Assembly (NCBI GenBank): GCA_028752905.1
Contig: JAQNBH010000013.1
Location: 41,483,907 to 41,547,906, forward strand
From: Cladorhizidae sp. MBARI D1340-BT2
Lineage: Eukaryota > Porifera > Demospongiae > Poecilosclerida > Cladorhizidae
DNA: 64,000 bases
Direction: 5' to 3'
The translations under genes were made by a program, and so were the position numbers. Shown here one piece after another: positions 46,601 through 57,154 of this stretch (position 1 is the first letter of the stretch; every line of letters starts with the position of its first letter). The notes beneath the pieces were generated by a model, which saw only the letters and a list, made by a program, of their open reading frames with translations, made no database searches and was not told where the DNA came from.

Positions 46601-49600
46601 ACAAACACTTCATGAGCCTTCACTTCCCAACAAACACTTCATGCAGACATCACTTCCTAACAACACTTCATGCAGCCATCACTTCCTAACAAACACTTCA
46701 TGAGCCTTCATTTCCCAACAAACACTTCATGCAGCCATCACTTCCCAACAAACACTTCATGCAGCCATCACTTCCCAACAAACACTTCATGCAGCCATCA
46801 CTTCCCAACAAACACTTCATGCAGCCATCACTTCCTAACAAACACTTCATGAGCCATCACTTCCTAACAAACACTTCATGCAGCCATCACTTCCTAACAA
46901 ACACTTCATGCAGCCATAACTTCCTAACAAACACTTCATGAGCCATCACTTAATAACAAACACTTCATGCAGCCATCACTTCCTAACAAACACTTCATGC
47001 AGCCATCACTTCCTAACAAACACTTCATGCAGCCATCACTTCCCAACAAACACTTCATGCAGCCATCACTTCCTAACAAACACTTCATGAGCCATCACTT
47101 CCTAACAAACACTTCATGCAGCCATCACTTCCTAACAAACACTTCATGCAGCCATCACTTCCTAACAAACACTTCATGCAGCCATCACTTCCTAACAAAC
47201 ACTTCATGCAGCCATCACTTCCTGATAAACACTTCATTCAGCCATCACTTCCTAACAAACACTTCATGCAGCCATCACTTCCTAACAAACACTTCATGAG
47301 CCATCACTTCCCAACAAACACTTCATGCAGCCATCACTTCCCAACAAACACTTCATGCAGCCATCACTTCCCAACAAACACTTCATGCGCAGCCATCACT
47401 TCCCAACAAACACTTCATGCAGCCATCACTTCCTAACAAACACTTCATGCAGCCATCACTTCCTAACAAACACTTCATGCAGCCATCACTTCCCAACAAA
47501 CACTTCATGCAGCCATCACTTCCTAACAAACACTTCATGAGCCATCACTTCCTAACAAACACTTCATGCAGCCATCACTTTCTAACAAAGACTTCATGCA
47601 GCCATCACTTCCCAAGAAACACTTCATGCAGCCATCACTTCCTAACAAACACTTCATGAGCCATCACTTCCTAATAAACACTTCATGCAGCCATCACTTC
47701 CTAACAAACACTTCATTCAGCCATCACTTCCTAACAAACACTTCATGCAGCCATCACTTCCTAACAAACACTTCATGCAGCCATCACTTCCTAACAAACA
47801 CTTCATGCAGCCATCACTTCCTAACAAACACTTCATGCAGCCATCACTTCCTAACAAACACTTCATGCAGCCATCACTTCCTAACAAACACTTCATGAGC
47901 CATCACTTCCTAACAAACACTTCATGCAGCCATCACTTCCTAACAAACACTTTATGCAGCCATCACTTCCTAACAAACACTTCATGCAGCCATCACTTCC
48001 TAACAAACACTTCATGCAGCCATCACTTCCTAACAAACACCTCATGCAGCCATCACTTCCTAACAAACACTTCATGCAGCCATCACTTCCTAACAAACAC
48101 TTCATGCAGCCATCACTTCCTAACAAACACTTCATGCAGCCATCACTTCCTAACAAACACTTCATGCAGCCATCACTTCCTAACAAACACTTCATGAGCC
48201 ATCACTTCCTAACAAACACTTCATGCAGCCATCACTTCCTAACAAACACTTCATGCAGCCATCACTTCCCAACAAACACTTCATGCAGCCATCACTTCCT
48301 AACAAACACTTCATGCAGCCATCACTTCCTAACAAACACTTCATGCAGCCATCACTTCGTAACAAACACTTCATGAGCCATCACTTCCTAACAGACACTT
48401 CATGCAGCCATCACTTCCTAACAAACACTTCATGAGCCATCACTTCCTAACAAACACTTCATGCAGCCATCACTTCCTAACAAACACTTCATGCAGCCAT
48501 CACTTCTAACAAAAACTTCATGCAGCCATCACTTCCTAACTAACACTTCATGAGCCATCACTTCCTAACAAACACTTCATGCAGCCATCACTTCCTAACA
48601 AACACTTCATGCAGCCATCACTTCCTAACAAACACTTCATGCAGCCATCACTTCCTAACAAACACTTCATGCAGCCATCACTTCCTAACAAACACTTCAT
48701 GCAGCCATCACTTCCCAAAAAACACTTCATGCAGCCATCACTTCCTAACAAACACTTCATGAGCCATCACTTCCTAATAAACACTTCGTGCAGCCATCAC
48801 TTCCTAACAAACACTTCATTCAGCCATCACTTCCTAACAAACACTTCATTCAGCCATCACTTCCTAACAAACACTTCATGCAGCCATCACTTCTGAACAA
48901 ACACTTCATGCAGCCATCACTTCCTAACAAACACTTCATGCAGCCATCACTTCCTAACAAACACTTCATGCAGCCATCACTTCCTAACAAACACTTCATG
49001 AGCCTTCACTTCCCAACAAACACTTCATGCAGACATCACTTCCTAACAACACTTCATGCAGCCATCACTTCCTAACAAACACTTCATGAGCCTTCACTTC
49101 CCAACAAACACTTCATGCAGCCATCACTTCCCAACAAACACTTCATGCAGCCATCACTTCCCAACAAACACTTCATGCAGCCATCACTTCCCAACAAACA
49201 CTTCATGCAGCCATCACTTCCTAACAAACACTTCATGAGCCATCACTTCCTAACAAACACTTCATGCAGCCATCACTTCCTAACAAACACTTCATGCAGC
49301 CATCACTTCCTAACAAACACTTCATGAGCCATCACTTAATAACAAACACTTCATGAAGCCATCACTTCCTAACAAACACTTCATGCAGCCATCACTTCCT
49401 AACAAACACTTCATGCAGCCATCACTTCCCAACAAACACTTCATGCAGCCACCACTTCCTAACAAACACTTCATGAGCCATCACTTCCTAACAAACACTT
49501 CATGCAGCCATCACTTCCTAACAAACACTTCATGCAGCCATCACTTCCTAACAAACACTTCATGCAGCCATCACTTCCTAACAAACACTTCATTCAGCCA

Positions 49601-51090
49601 TCACTTCCTGATAAACACTTCATTCAGCCATCACTTCCTAACAAACACTTCATGCAGCCATCACTTCCTAACAAACACTTCATGAGCCATCACTTCCCAA
49701 CAAACACTTCATGCAGCCATCACTTCCCAACAAACACTTCATGCAGCCATCACTTCCCAACAAACACTTCATGCGCAGCCATCACTTCCCAACAAACACT
49801 TCATGCAGCCATCACTTCCTAACAAACACTTCATGCAGCCATCACTTCCTAACAAACACTTCATGCAGCCATCACTTCCCAACAAACACTTCATGCAGCC
49901 ATCACTTCCTAACAAACACTTCATGAGCCATCACTTCCTAACAAACACTTCATGCAGCCATCACTTTCTAACAAACACTTCATGCAGCCATCACTTCCCA
50001 AGAAACACTTCATGCAGCCATCACTTCCTAACAAACACTTCATGAGCCATCACTTCCTAATAAACACTTCATGCAGCCATAACTTCCTAACAAACACTTC
50101 ATGCAGCCATCACTTCCTAACAAACACTTCATTCAGCCATCACTTCCTAACAAACACTTCATGCAGCCATCACTTCCTAACAAACACTTCATGCAGCCAT
50201 CACTTCCTAACAAACACTTCATGCAGCCATCACTTCCTAACAAACACTTCATGAGCCATCACTTAATAACAAACACTTCATGCAGCCATCACTTCCTAAC
50301 AAACACTTCATGATCCATCACTTCCTAACAAACAGTTCATGCAGCCATCACTTCCTAACAAACACTTCATGCAGCCATCACTTCCTAACAAACACTTCAT
50401 GCAGCCATCACTTCCTAACAAGCACTTCATGCAGCCATAACTTCCTAACAAACACTTCATGCAGCCATCACTTCCTAACAAACACTTTATGCAGCCATCA
50501 CTTCCTAACAAACACTTCATGCAGCCATCACTTCCTAACAAACACTTCATGCAGCCATCACTTCCTAACAAACACTTCATGCAGCCATCACTTCCTAACA
50601 AACACTTTATGCAGCCATCACTTCCTAACAAACACTTCATGCAGCCATCACTTCCTAACAAACACTTCATGCAGCCATCACTTCCTAACAAACACCTCAT
50701 GCAGCCATCACTTCCTAACAAACACTTCATGCAGCCATCACTTCCTAACAAACACTTCATGCAGCCATCACTTCCTAACAAACACTTCATGCAGCCATCA
50801 CTTCCTAACAAACACTTCATGCAGCCATCACTTCCTAACAAACACTTCATGAGCCATCACTTCCTAACAAACACTTCATGCAGCCATCACTTCCTAACAA
50901 ACACTTCATGCAGCCATCACTTCCCAACAAACACTTCATGCAGCCATCACTTCCTAACAAACACTTCATGCAGCCATCACTTCCTAACAAACACTTCATG
51001 CAGCCATCACTTCCTAACAAACACTTCATGAGCCATCACTTCCTAACAAACACTTCATGCAGCCATCACTTCCTAACAAACACTTCATGA
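40676..51090. repeat. Satellite mega-block D, tandem copy of block C
   Basis: Starts immediately after block C and repeats it at offset 9,817, then 10,501 after an added 684 bp near 48,200-48,880. Rare changes are shared by both copies, for example the agacttcatg variant (37,770 and 47,587) and cagccaccac (38,946 and 49,447). This shows duplication of the whole roughly 10-kb string after those point changes arose. Confidence 0.8.
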
Positions 51091-51351
51091 GCCATCACTT
51101 CCTAACAAACACTTCATGCAGCCATCACTTCCTAACAAACACTTCATGAGCCATCACTTCCTAACAAACACTTCATGAGCCATCACTTCCTAACAAACAC
51201 TTCATGTAGCCATCACTTCCTAACAAACACTTCATGAGCCATCACTTCCTAACAAACACTTCATGCAGCCATCACTTCCTAACAAACATTTTATGCAGCC
51301 ATCACTTCCTAACAAACACTTTATGAGCCATCACTTCCCAACAAACACTTC

Positions 51352-54057
51352 ATGCAGCCATCACTTCCTAACAAACACTTCATGCAGCCATCACTTCTAA
51401 CAAACACTTCATGCAGCCATCACTTCCTAACAAACACTTCATGCAGCCATCACTTCCTAACAAACACTTCATGCAGCCATCACTTCCTAACAAACACTTC
51501 ATGCAGCCATCACTTCCCAACAAACACTTCATGCAGCCATCACTTCCTAACTAACACTTCATGAGCCATCACTTCCTAACAAACACTTCATGCAGCCATC
51601 ACTTCCTAACAAACACTTCATGCAGCCATCACTTCCTAACAAACACTTCATGCAGCCATCACTTCCTAACAAACACTTCATGCAGCCATCACTTCCTAAC
51701 AAACACTTCATGCAGCCATCACTTCCCAAGAAACACTTCATGCAGCCATCACTTCCTAACAAACACTTCATGCAGCCATCACTTCCCAACAAACACTTCA
51801 TGCAGCCATCACTTCCTAACAAACACTTCATGAGACATCACTTCCTAATAAACACTTCGTGCAGCCATCACTTCCTAACAAACACTTCATTCAGCCATCA
51901 CTTCCTAACAAACACTTCATTCAGCCATCACTTCCTAACAAACACTTCATGCAGCCATCACTTCTGAACAAACACTTCATGCAGCCATCACTTCCTAACA
52001 AACACTTCATGCAGCCATCACTTCCTAACAAACACTTCATGCAGCCATCACTTCCTAACAAACACTTCATGAGCCTTCACTTCCCAACAAACACTTCATG
52101 CAGACATCACTTCCTAACAACACTTCATGCAGCCATCACTTCCTAACAAACACTTCATGAGCCTTCACTTCCCAACAAACACTTCATGCAGCCATCACTT
52201 CCCAACAAACACTTCATGCAGCCATCACTTCCCAACAAACACTTCATGCAGCCATCACTTCCCAACAAACACTTCATGCAGCCATCACTTCCTAACAAAC
52301 ACTTCATGAGCCATCACTTCCTAACAAACACTTCATGCAGCCATCACTTCCTAACAAACACTTCATGCAGCCATCACTTCCTAACAAACACTTCATGAGC
52401 CATCACTTAATAACAAACACTTCATGCAGCCATCACTTCCTAACAAACACTTCATGCAGCCATCACTTCCTAACAAACACTTCATGCAGCCATCACTTCC
52501 CAACAAACACTTCATGCAGCCATCACTTCCTAACAAACACTTCATGAGCCATCACTTCCTAACAAACACTTCATGCAGCCATCACTTCCTAACAAACACT
52601 TCATGCAGCCATCACTTCCTAACAAACACTTCATGCAGCCATCACTTCCTAACAAACACTTCATTCAGCCATCACTTCCTAACAAACACTTCATGCAGCC
52701 ATCACTTCCTGATAAACACTTCATTCAGCCATCACTTCCTAACAAACACTTCATGCAGCCATCACTTCCTAACAAACACTTCATGAGCCATCACTTCCCA
52801 ACAAACACTTCATGCAGCCATCACTTCCCAACAAACACTTCATGCAGCCATCACTTCCCAACAAACACTTCATGCGCAACCATCACTTCCCAACAAACAC
52901 TTCATGCAGCCATCACTTCCTAACAAACACTTCATGCAGCCATCACTTCCTAACAAACACTTCATGCAGCCATCACTTCCCAACAAACACTTCATGCAGC
53001 CATCACTTCCTAACAAACACTTCATGAGCCATCACTTCCTAACAAACACTTCATGCAGCCATCACTTTCTAACAAACACTTCATGCAGCCATCACTTCCC
53101 AAGAAACACTTCATGCAGCCATCACTTCCTAACAAACACTTCATGAGCCATCACTTCCTAATAAACACTTCATGCAGCCATCACTTCCTAACAAACACTT
53201 CATTCAGCCATCACTTCCTAACAAACACTTCATTCAGCCATCACTTCCTAACAAACACTTCATGCAGCCATCACTTCCTAACAAACACTTCATGCAGCCA
53301 TCACTTCCTAACAAACACTTCATGCAGCCATCACTTCCTAACAAACACTTCATGAGCCATCACTTAATAACAAACACTTCATGCAGCCATCACTTCCTAA
53401 CAAACACTTCATGATCCATCACTTCCTAACAAACAGTTCATGCAGCCATCACTTCCTAACAAACACTTCATGCAGCCATCACTTCCTAACAAACACTTCT
53501 AGCAACCATCACTTCCTAACAAACACTTCATGCAGCCATCACTTCCTAACAAGCACTTCATGCAGCCATAACTTCCTAACAAACACTTCATGCAGCCATC
53601 ACTTCCTAACAAACACTTCATGCAGCCATCACTTCCTAACAAACACTTCATGCAGCCATCACTTCCTAACAAACACTTTATGCAGCCATCACTTCCTAAC
53701 AAACACTTCATGCAGCCATCACTTCCTAACAAACACTTCATGCAGCCATCACTTCCTAACAAACACTTTATGCAGCCATCACTTCCTAACAAACACTTCA
53801 TGCAGCCATCACTTCCTAACAAACACTTCATGCAGCCATCACTTCCTAACAAACACCTCATGCAGCCATCACTTCCTAACAAACACTTCATGCAGCCATC
53901 ACTTCCTAACAAACACTTCATGCAGCCATCACTTCCTAACAAACACTTCATGCAGCCATCACTTCCTAACAAACACTTCATGAGCCATCACTTCCTAACA
54001 AACACTTCATGCAGCCATCACTTCCTAACAAACACTTCATGCAGCCATCACTTCCCA
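51352..54057. repeat. Terminal segment of the satellite array
   Basis: The last 2.7 kb of the array follows the monomer order of 32,051-34,700 (offset 19,361, then 19,391 after one extra monomer), so the array edge is not more degenerate than its interior. The final monomer is cut inside cttccca and joins non-repetitive sequence at 54,058 with no intervening target-site duplication or mobile-element end visible. Confidence 0.75.
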
Positions 54058-54188
54058 GAGTCAAGCATGTGTAGGGATATAAATAAATGTGGCCTGAAGT
54101 GCTTCAGCTCATACTCAACAAACACAAACTGAAATACTCACAGAAATAATTAAACAAATACTTTTCCCATATTTTTTTGGCCGGACAG

Positions 54189-54368
54189 ATCCTGAGGACC
54201 TAATCTCACGAGCTAGTCGAAGAAGGAGCTGAAGTAGTGAATGCCAGGCTTGAGAGGCGAGCAAGGAAAAAGAAAAAGCTGGAGCATCTTCATGAACTGA
54301 CTATGTCCACTATCCTTTCCTGTCAGCCATGCAGCCCATCCTCACCTGCCTGTGCAGCAATAAATTAA
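54189..54368 (+). other. Possible terminal exon of an unknown plus-strand gene
   Basis: A T-rich tract (about 54,160-54,178) is followed by ggacag, a plausible splice acceptor ending at 54,188. In one frame the following sequence reads PEDLISRASRRRS and stops at TGA 54,230-54,232. In another frame, 54,204-54,368 is open and encodes a basic, probably helical segment with KKKK that ends at TAA 54,366-54,368. A canonical AATAAA lies at 54,359-54,364, then a TAA-rich tail. This could be a real last exon or the 3' end of a retroelement with a TAA tail. I do not recognise a family. Any upstream exons would have to lie across the satellite. Confidence 0.25.
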
Positions 54369-54400
54369 TAATAATAATAAATAAATAATTTTAAAAAAAT

Positions 54401-54490
54401 GGGTTGGGGGTGGGAGAGAGGGAGGGGGTATGAAGGTCTATGGGGGAGGTGGTTTAGGGGGGCTAGGGTTTATCAGGTTTTGGGGGTTAT
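54401..54490 (+). other. G-rich segment with quadruplex potential
   Basis: Runs of three or more G separated by short loops at 54,401-54,428 (gggttggggg, tggg, gaggg, aggggg) fit the usual G-quadruplex pattern, with further G runs to 54,490. It lies about 340 bp from the end of the satellite. It contains ttagggg and ctaggg, but no tandem TTAGGG array, so it is not telomeric sequence. Confidence 0.5.
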
Positions 54491-55103
54491 TGTTGGGTCC
54501 TTGTCGGCTATATATCTGGCAAGGGAACACGTCAGCTATTAACCGTGCAGCCAATTCTCTCTTGCACAGCACAGCCAGGCCAGTCTTGCTTCCAATCTGC
54601 TGCCGGGCGCTATCTCGATCGCTTCTTCACTATGACGACCGTTACGTTAGCCCACATTATTTATGACACTTGACCCCTTCACACAAACCACTTGACCACA
54701 CAAACAAATATATTCTTATGGGTGAAGGAACGGTGAATAAATAAATAGGTAATCAATGATAGAAGCATACATATATTATATATATATATATACATAGATA
54801 GAAACACACACACATATATAGATAGATAGATAGATAGATCAAAAGATACATCCAAAGATAGAAACATACACATACGTGTATATAGGTACATAAATAACAT
54901 ACACACATATCTATCATATATATATATATATGATAGAGGTATATAGATAGATAGATAGATAGATAACCATGTGTGGTGTCAATACCAATTCTCCATCACA
55001 CACCCCTCCCTGCTAAGAGGTCACTTCGCTTGCCAATTACACAACCAAAATAACACCCCTCCCTCATTTCAAACATCACAAAAAAGTAAGGACACACCCA
55101 TCA
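54491..55103. repeat. Low-information flank with TA and GATA microsatellites
   Basis: Contains (TA)n at about 54,774-54,792 and 54,915-54,932, and (GATA)n at 54,820-54,839 and 54,943-54,965. The rest, including 54,491-54,770 and 54,967-55,103, shows no recognisable gene. The short ORFs here are simple-repeat translations or match nothing I know. Confidence 0.7.
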
Positions 55104-55232
55104 TCAAAACCACACCCAGCCACCCACTTGCTCGGACATGTAAAACGTCGGTCTAGCATAATCCAGGAGATTAGCACCAATGGGGACCTTGGAAGCCACA
55201 CCCTCTGAGGCACGAACATAGAAGTGGATGTC
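55104..55232 (-). CDS. IARS1: Tentative last exon g of IARS1
   Basis: After acceptor catcaggcag (ends 55,233), phase 0 gives 42 codons, DIHFYVRASEGVASKVPIGA and on to VGGWVWF, stopping at TGA 55,104-55,106. DIHFYVRASEG could correspond to the ELEITLTRG strand of animal IARS1, and the phase agrees with exon f. The acceptor has a poor pyrimidine tract and overlaps a 43-bp minisatellite, and an internal gtgggt could be a donor. If correct, the protein ends early, like yeast IleRS, and lacks the long vertebrate C-terminal extension. Confidence 0.35.
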   Translation of the reverse strand, partial: DIHFYVRASEGVASKVPIGANLLDYARPTFYMSEQVGGWVWF

Positions 55233-55244
55233 CTGCCTGATGTC

Positions 55245-55401
55245 TGCATGGGTACAATATCCCCAGTCAGGAACACCTCCACATGTCGGCATGAGTACAA
55301 TATCCGCATTCAGGAACACCTCCACATGTCTGCATGGGTACAATATCCCCAGTCAGGAACACCTCCACATGTCGGCATGGGTACAAAGTCCCCAGTCAGA
55401 C
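55245..55401. repeat. 43-bp minisatellite beside the last splice acceptor
   Basis: About 3.6 copies of a 43-bp unit; each contains gtacaatatc, cagtcaggaacacctccac and atgt(c)ggcatg/atgtctgcatg. On the minus strand each unit carries catgcagacat, the same string that lies just upstream of the tentative last IARS1 exon. The array therefore seems to have grown from the intron edge and offers repeated potential acceptor AGs. Confidence 0.85.
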
Positions 55402-55738
55402 CACAACAACAAACAGAGCCCATTGCCTATTCCAAAGTAGCTCATTAGATGGAAATAACAACAGAGACAGTTAAGGATGAGACATACGGGAAGTTCTGAG
55501 TACTGCTCTGAAATATTTGGAGTTTTGAGTTTTAAAACGAGTGCCTGTGGATGTGGTGAAAACAAGTGGTAATTAACAACAGGGGCCTGAAGCCAGGGGA
55601 CGTAGCCAATAGGCAGTTTGAATTGAGGAGAGATGCCCATGGCACCCGTGGAAGAGCTCCTGAGGGCCTCTCATGACACCGGCAAAAAATAAAGGAAGGA
55701 AGAAAGAGGAGAAGAAGTGTAGAATCAATTGAAGAATC

Positions 55739-55776
<38 letters not shown>

Positions 55777-55922
55777 TAATAATAATAGTAGTAGTAGTAG
55801 TAGTAGTAATAATAATAATAATAATAATAATAAAAATAATAACAACAACAACAACAATAATAAGCATTAATAATATTTTATTATTAATACTAATAATAGC
55901 ACTAATAATAATAATAATAATT
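55739..55922. repeat. TAA/TAG trinucleotide microsatellite
   Basis: Mostly (TAA)n with a (TAG)n core at about 55,788-55,806 and (ACA)n near 55,842-55,855. The minus-strand poly-Leu and poly-Ile ORFs here are repeat translations. It lies in the tentative last intron of the IleRS locus. Confidence 0.95.
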
Positions 55923-56111
55923 AGAGATTCCACCACTCCCAATCAAATTGATGGAGTTATTGATAGAAATGTGAAGTGCATAATTTGTGAGCTATTGCTG
56001 CCAATGAATAACTTTGCACCTGCAGGTATATCCCTAAACAAAATGGCCGACAATCTGTCTCAACTGCCAAACCCTCAGTGGTCTGCCTATATACTCCTCG
56101 TGATGGCTTCT

Positions 56112-56420
56112 ATGATTTTCATCATCCGTGCTTGTCTAATTAGTTGCATTTTAGCACCTAATGAATACGCTAGTTTTGTAGATTAGTGCTTCCTCTGGCC
56201 ACAGATAACAATGGCTAGCACTCTCCAATCATGACCAGCACTAAACCAATTCAGGGCCCTCAGGTTTTGAGGACCCCCACTTTGGCTGCATGTAACTTTA
56301 GCATAGTTGTAGCTATGCAGCTTTTTTAATACCAAAAGAGAGCACTCAGAGAGATCTCTCATTTGAGCTATTATAAGTTCACACAGTGAAGTGTGAGGAA
56401 TCTATGGAGCTCCAAAGTCT
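56112..56420 (-). mobile_element. Interspersed repeat copy B (non-coding element)
   Basis: Its reverse complement resembles 62,614-62,925 across several collinear blocks: the gagctcc/tagctcc region, agagatctctctgagtgctc against taggtctctctgtgtgctc, the aactat...aagttac stretch, gggtcctcaaaacc against gggacctcaaaaccc, gccagaggaagc against gctagaggaagc, and cattaggtgctaaaatg against cattaggagctaaaatg. There is no coding capacity. It is likely a short non-autonomous element, and it sits in an intron of the IleRS locus. Confidence 0.65.
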
Positions 56421-56810
56421 AACCGCAAGGTTCTTTTAAAACAACTTTTTAAAGTATTTGTATGTATAATTTTAAACCCTTTCACATGAACATAGTCCAC
56501 TGGAAGGAAAAGGGGAACAAGCACTCGGCATTGGCTACATTTTGGTGCATAAATGAGGAGCATGCATAATGTGTGCACAGTTATGGCAGTAAGCAACAAA
56601 CACACCTGGTCAGGTGCTTACGGGCCTACTCAGTGCACTGCCTGTTGGCCATCCACACTAACAGGGAGGGGAGGAGGTTGATATATCATTCTGAACTTGT
56701 GTGCATTCAAGCATTTGATAAGTTTTCATGTTCACATTATGGCAAGCCTTTACCATCTTATAAACATGATAAACAACAACAACAATGTCTCCCTCAAACA
56801 AACAAATTAC

Positions 56811-56989
56811 CTTTTGTTCATCCTTCTCCAAAACACTGCTGAGGTCCATCTCATGCGACTTCTGTACTATACGGCCCTTGGTGGCGGTCTCAATGTGGCC
56901 TTGATGTTCCTCGAGAGAGACAGAGGACCGTCCCCCACAGCCCCCACCTCCCACACCACCACCACTGCATCACGAGGCTGCAGGCCAGC
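56811..56989 (-). CDS. IARS1: IARS1 exon f, frameshifted in a TC run
   Basis: Acceptor ctccatttgcag ends at 56,990; donor is AAG|gtaatttg at 56,810. Read in phase 0 from exon e it gives AGLQPRDAVVVVWEVGAVGD, matching the C-L-P-T-D-E-V-T-V-Y-Y strand after RKK in other IleRS. The second half matches only in another frame (LEEHQGHIETATKGRIVQ, then LSSVLEKDEQK), like the ESH...TIKAPL stretch of animal IARS1. The frames meet in a short TC run at about 56,918-56,926. One TC unit fewer would make the exon 177 bp, 59 codons, phase 0 to phase 0, so a dinucleotide slip explains the break. It lies 2.4 kb from exon e across a minisatellite-filled intron. Confidence 0.8.
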
Positions 56990-57154
56990 CTGCAAATGGA
57001 GACAGGGAGCACATGCAACAGTGGGGAAGACAGAGGAAGGTGGGGGAGATTAAAACAGAGAATCAAGAAGGACGAAGAGAAATGGACAAGAAAGACGGAA
57101 CAGGAAGGAAAGAGGAGGAGGAAGAGAGAAAGCAATACACGTCCAGAGGTGCTA

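Larger units (their letters stand above)
1..54057. repeat. Satellite array, 30-bp monomer with higher-order structure
   Basis: Uninterrupted head-to-tail array of a 30-bp monomer (a typical copy is 247-276), about 1,800 copies. Each monomer holds two cacttc motifs, one leading the 14-base half cacttcctaacaaa and one the 16-base half cacttcatgcagccat, so it may descend from a shorter duplicated unit. Composition on this strand is about 11 C to 2 G per monomer, a strong strand asymmetry. The main variants are a 29-bp form reading catgagcc instead of catgcagcc, cattcagcc forms, cccaac/ctaac forms, a 32-bp form with catgcgcagcc (for example at 1,469), a 29-bp form with ctaacaacac (for example at 740), and cacttaataac. 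The array touches position 1, so it continues leftward, and stops at 54,057 where a monomer breaks off inside cttccca. No CENP-B-box-like motif was noticed. A centromeric, subtelomeric or interstitial location cannot be decided from sequence. Confidence 0.98.

Noticed and set aside
1..54057. CRISPR array
   Set aside because: 30-bp direct repeats, but with no unique spacers between them and in a eukaryotic context.
54401..54490. Telomeric repeat
   Set aside because: Only isolated ttaggg-like words, with no tandem TTAGGG.
54679..54906. Tyr/Leu-rich 75-residue ORF
   Set aside because: Built from TA and GATA microsatellites, with no recognisable domain.
55573..55857. Poly-leucine/isoleucine ORFs on the minus strand
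   Set aside because: Translation of the TAA/TAG microsatellite.
56440..56500. Alternative IARS1 exon (DYVHVKGFKII) after ttccttccag
   Set aside because: Good acceptor, but phase 0 from exon f gives a stop after five codons, and the readable frame needs a different phase. Kept only as a possibility.
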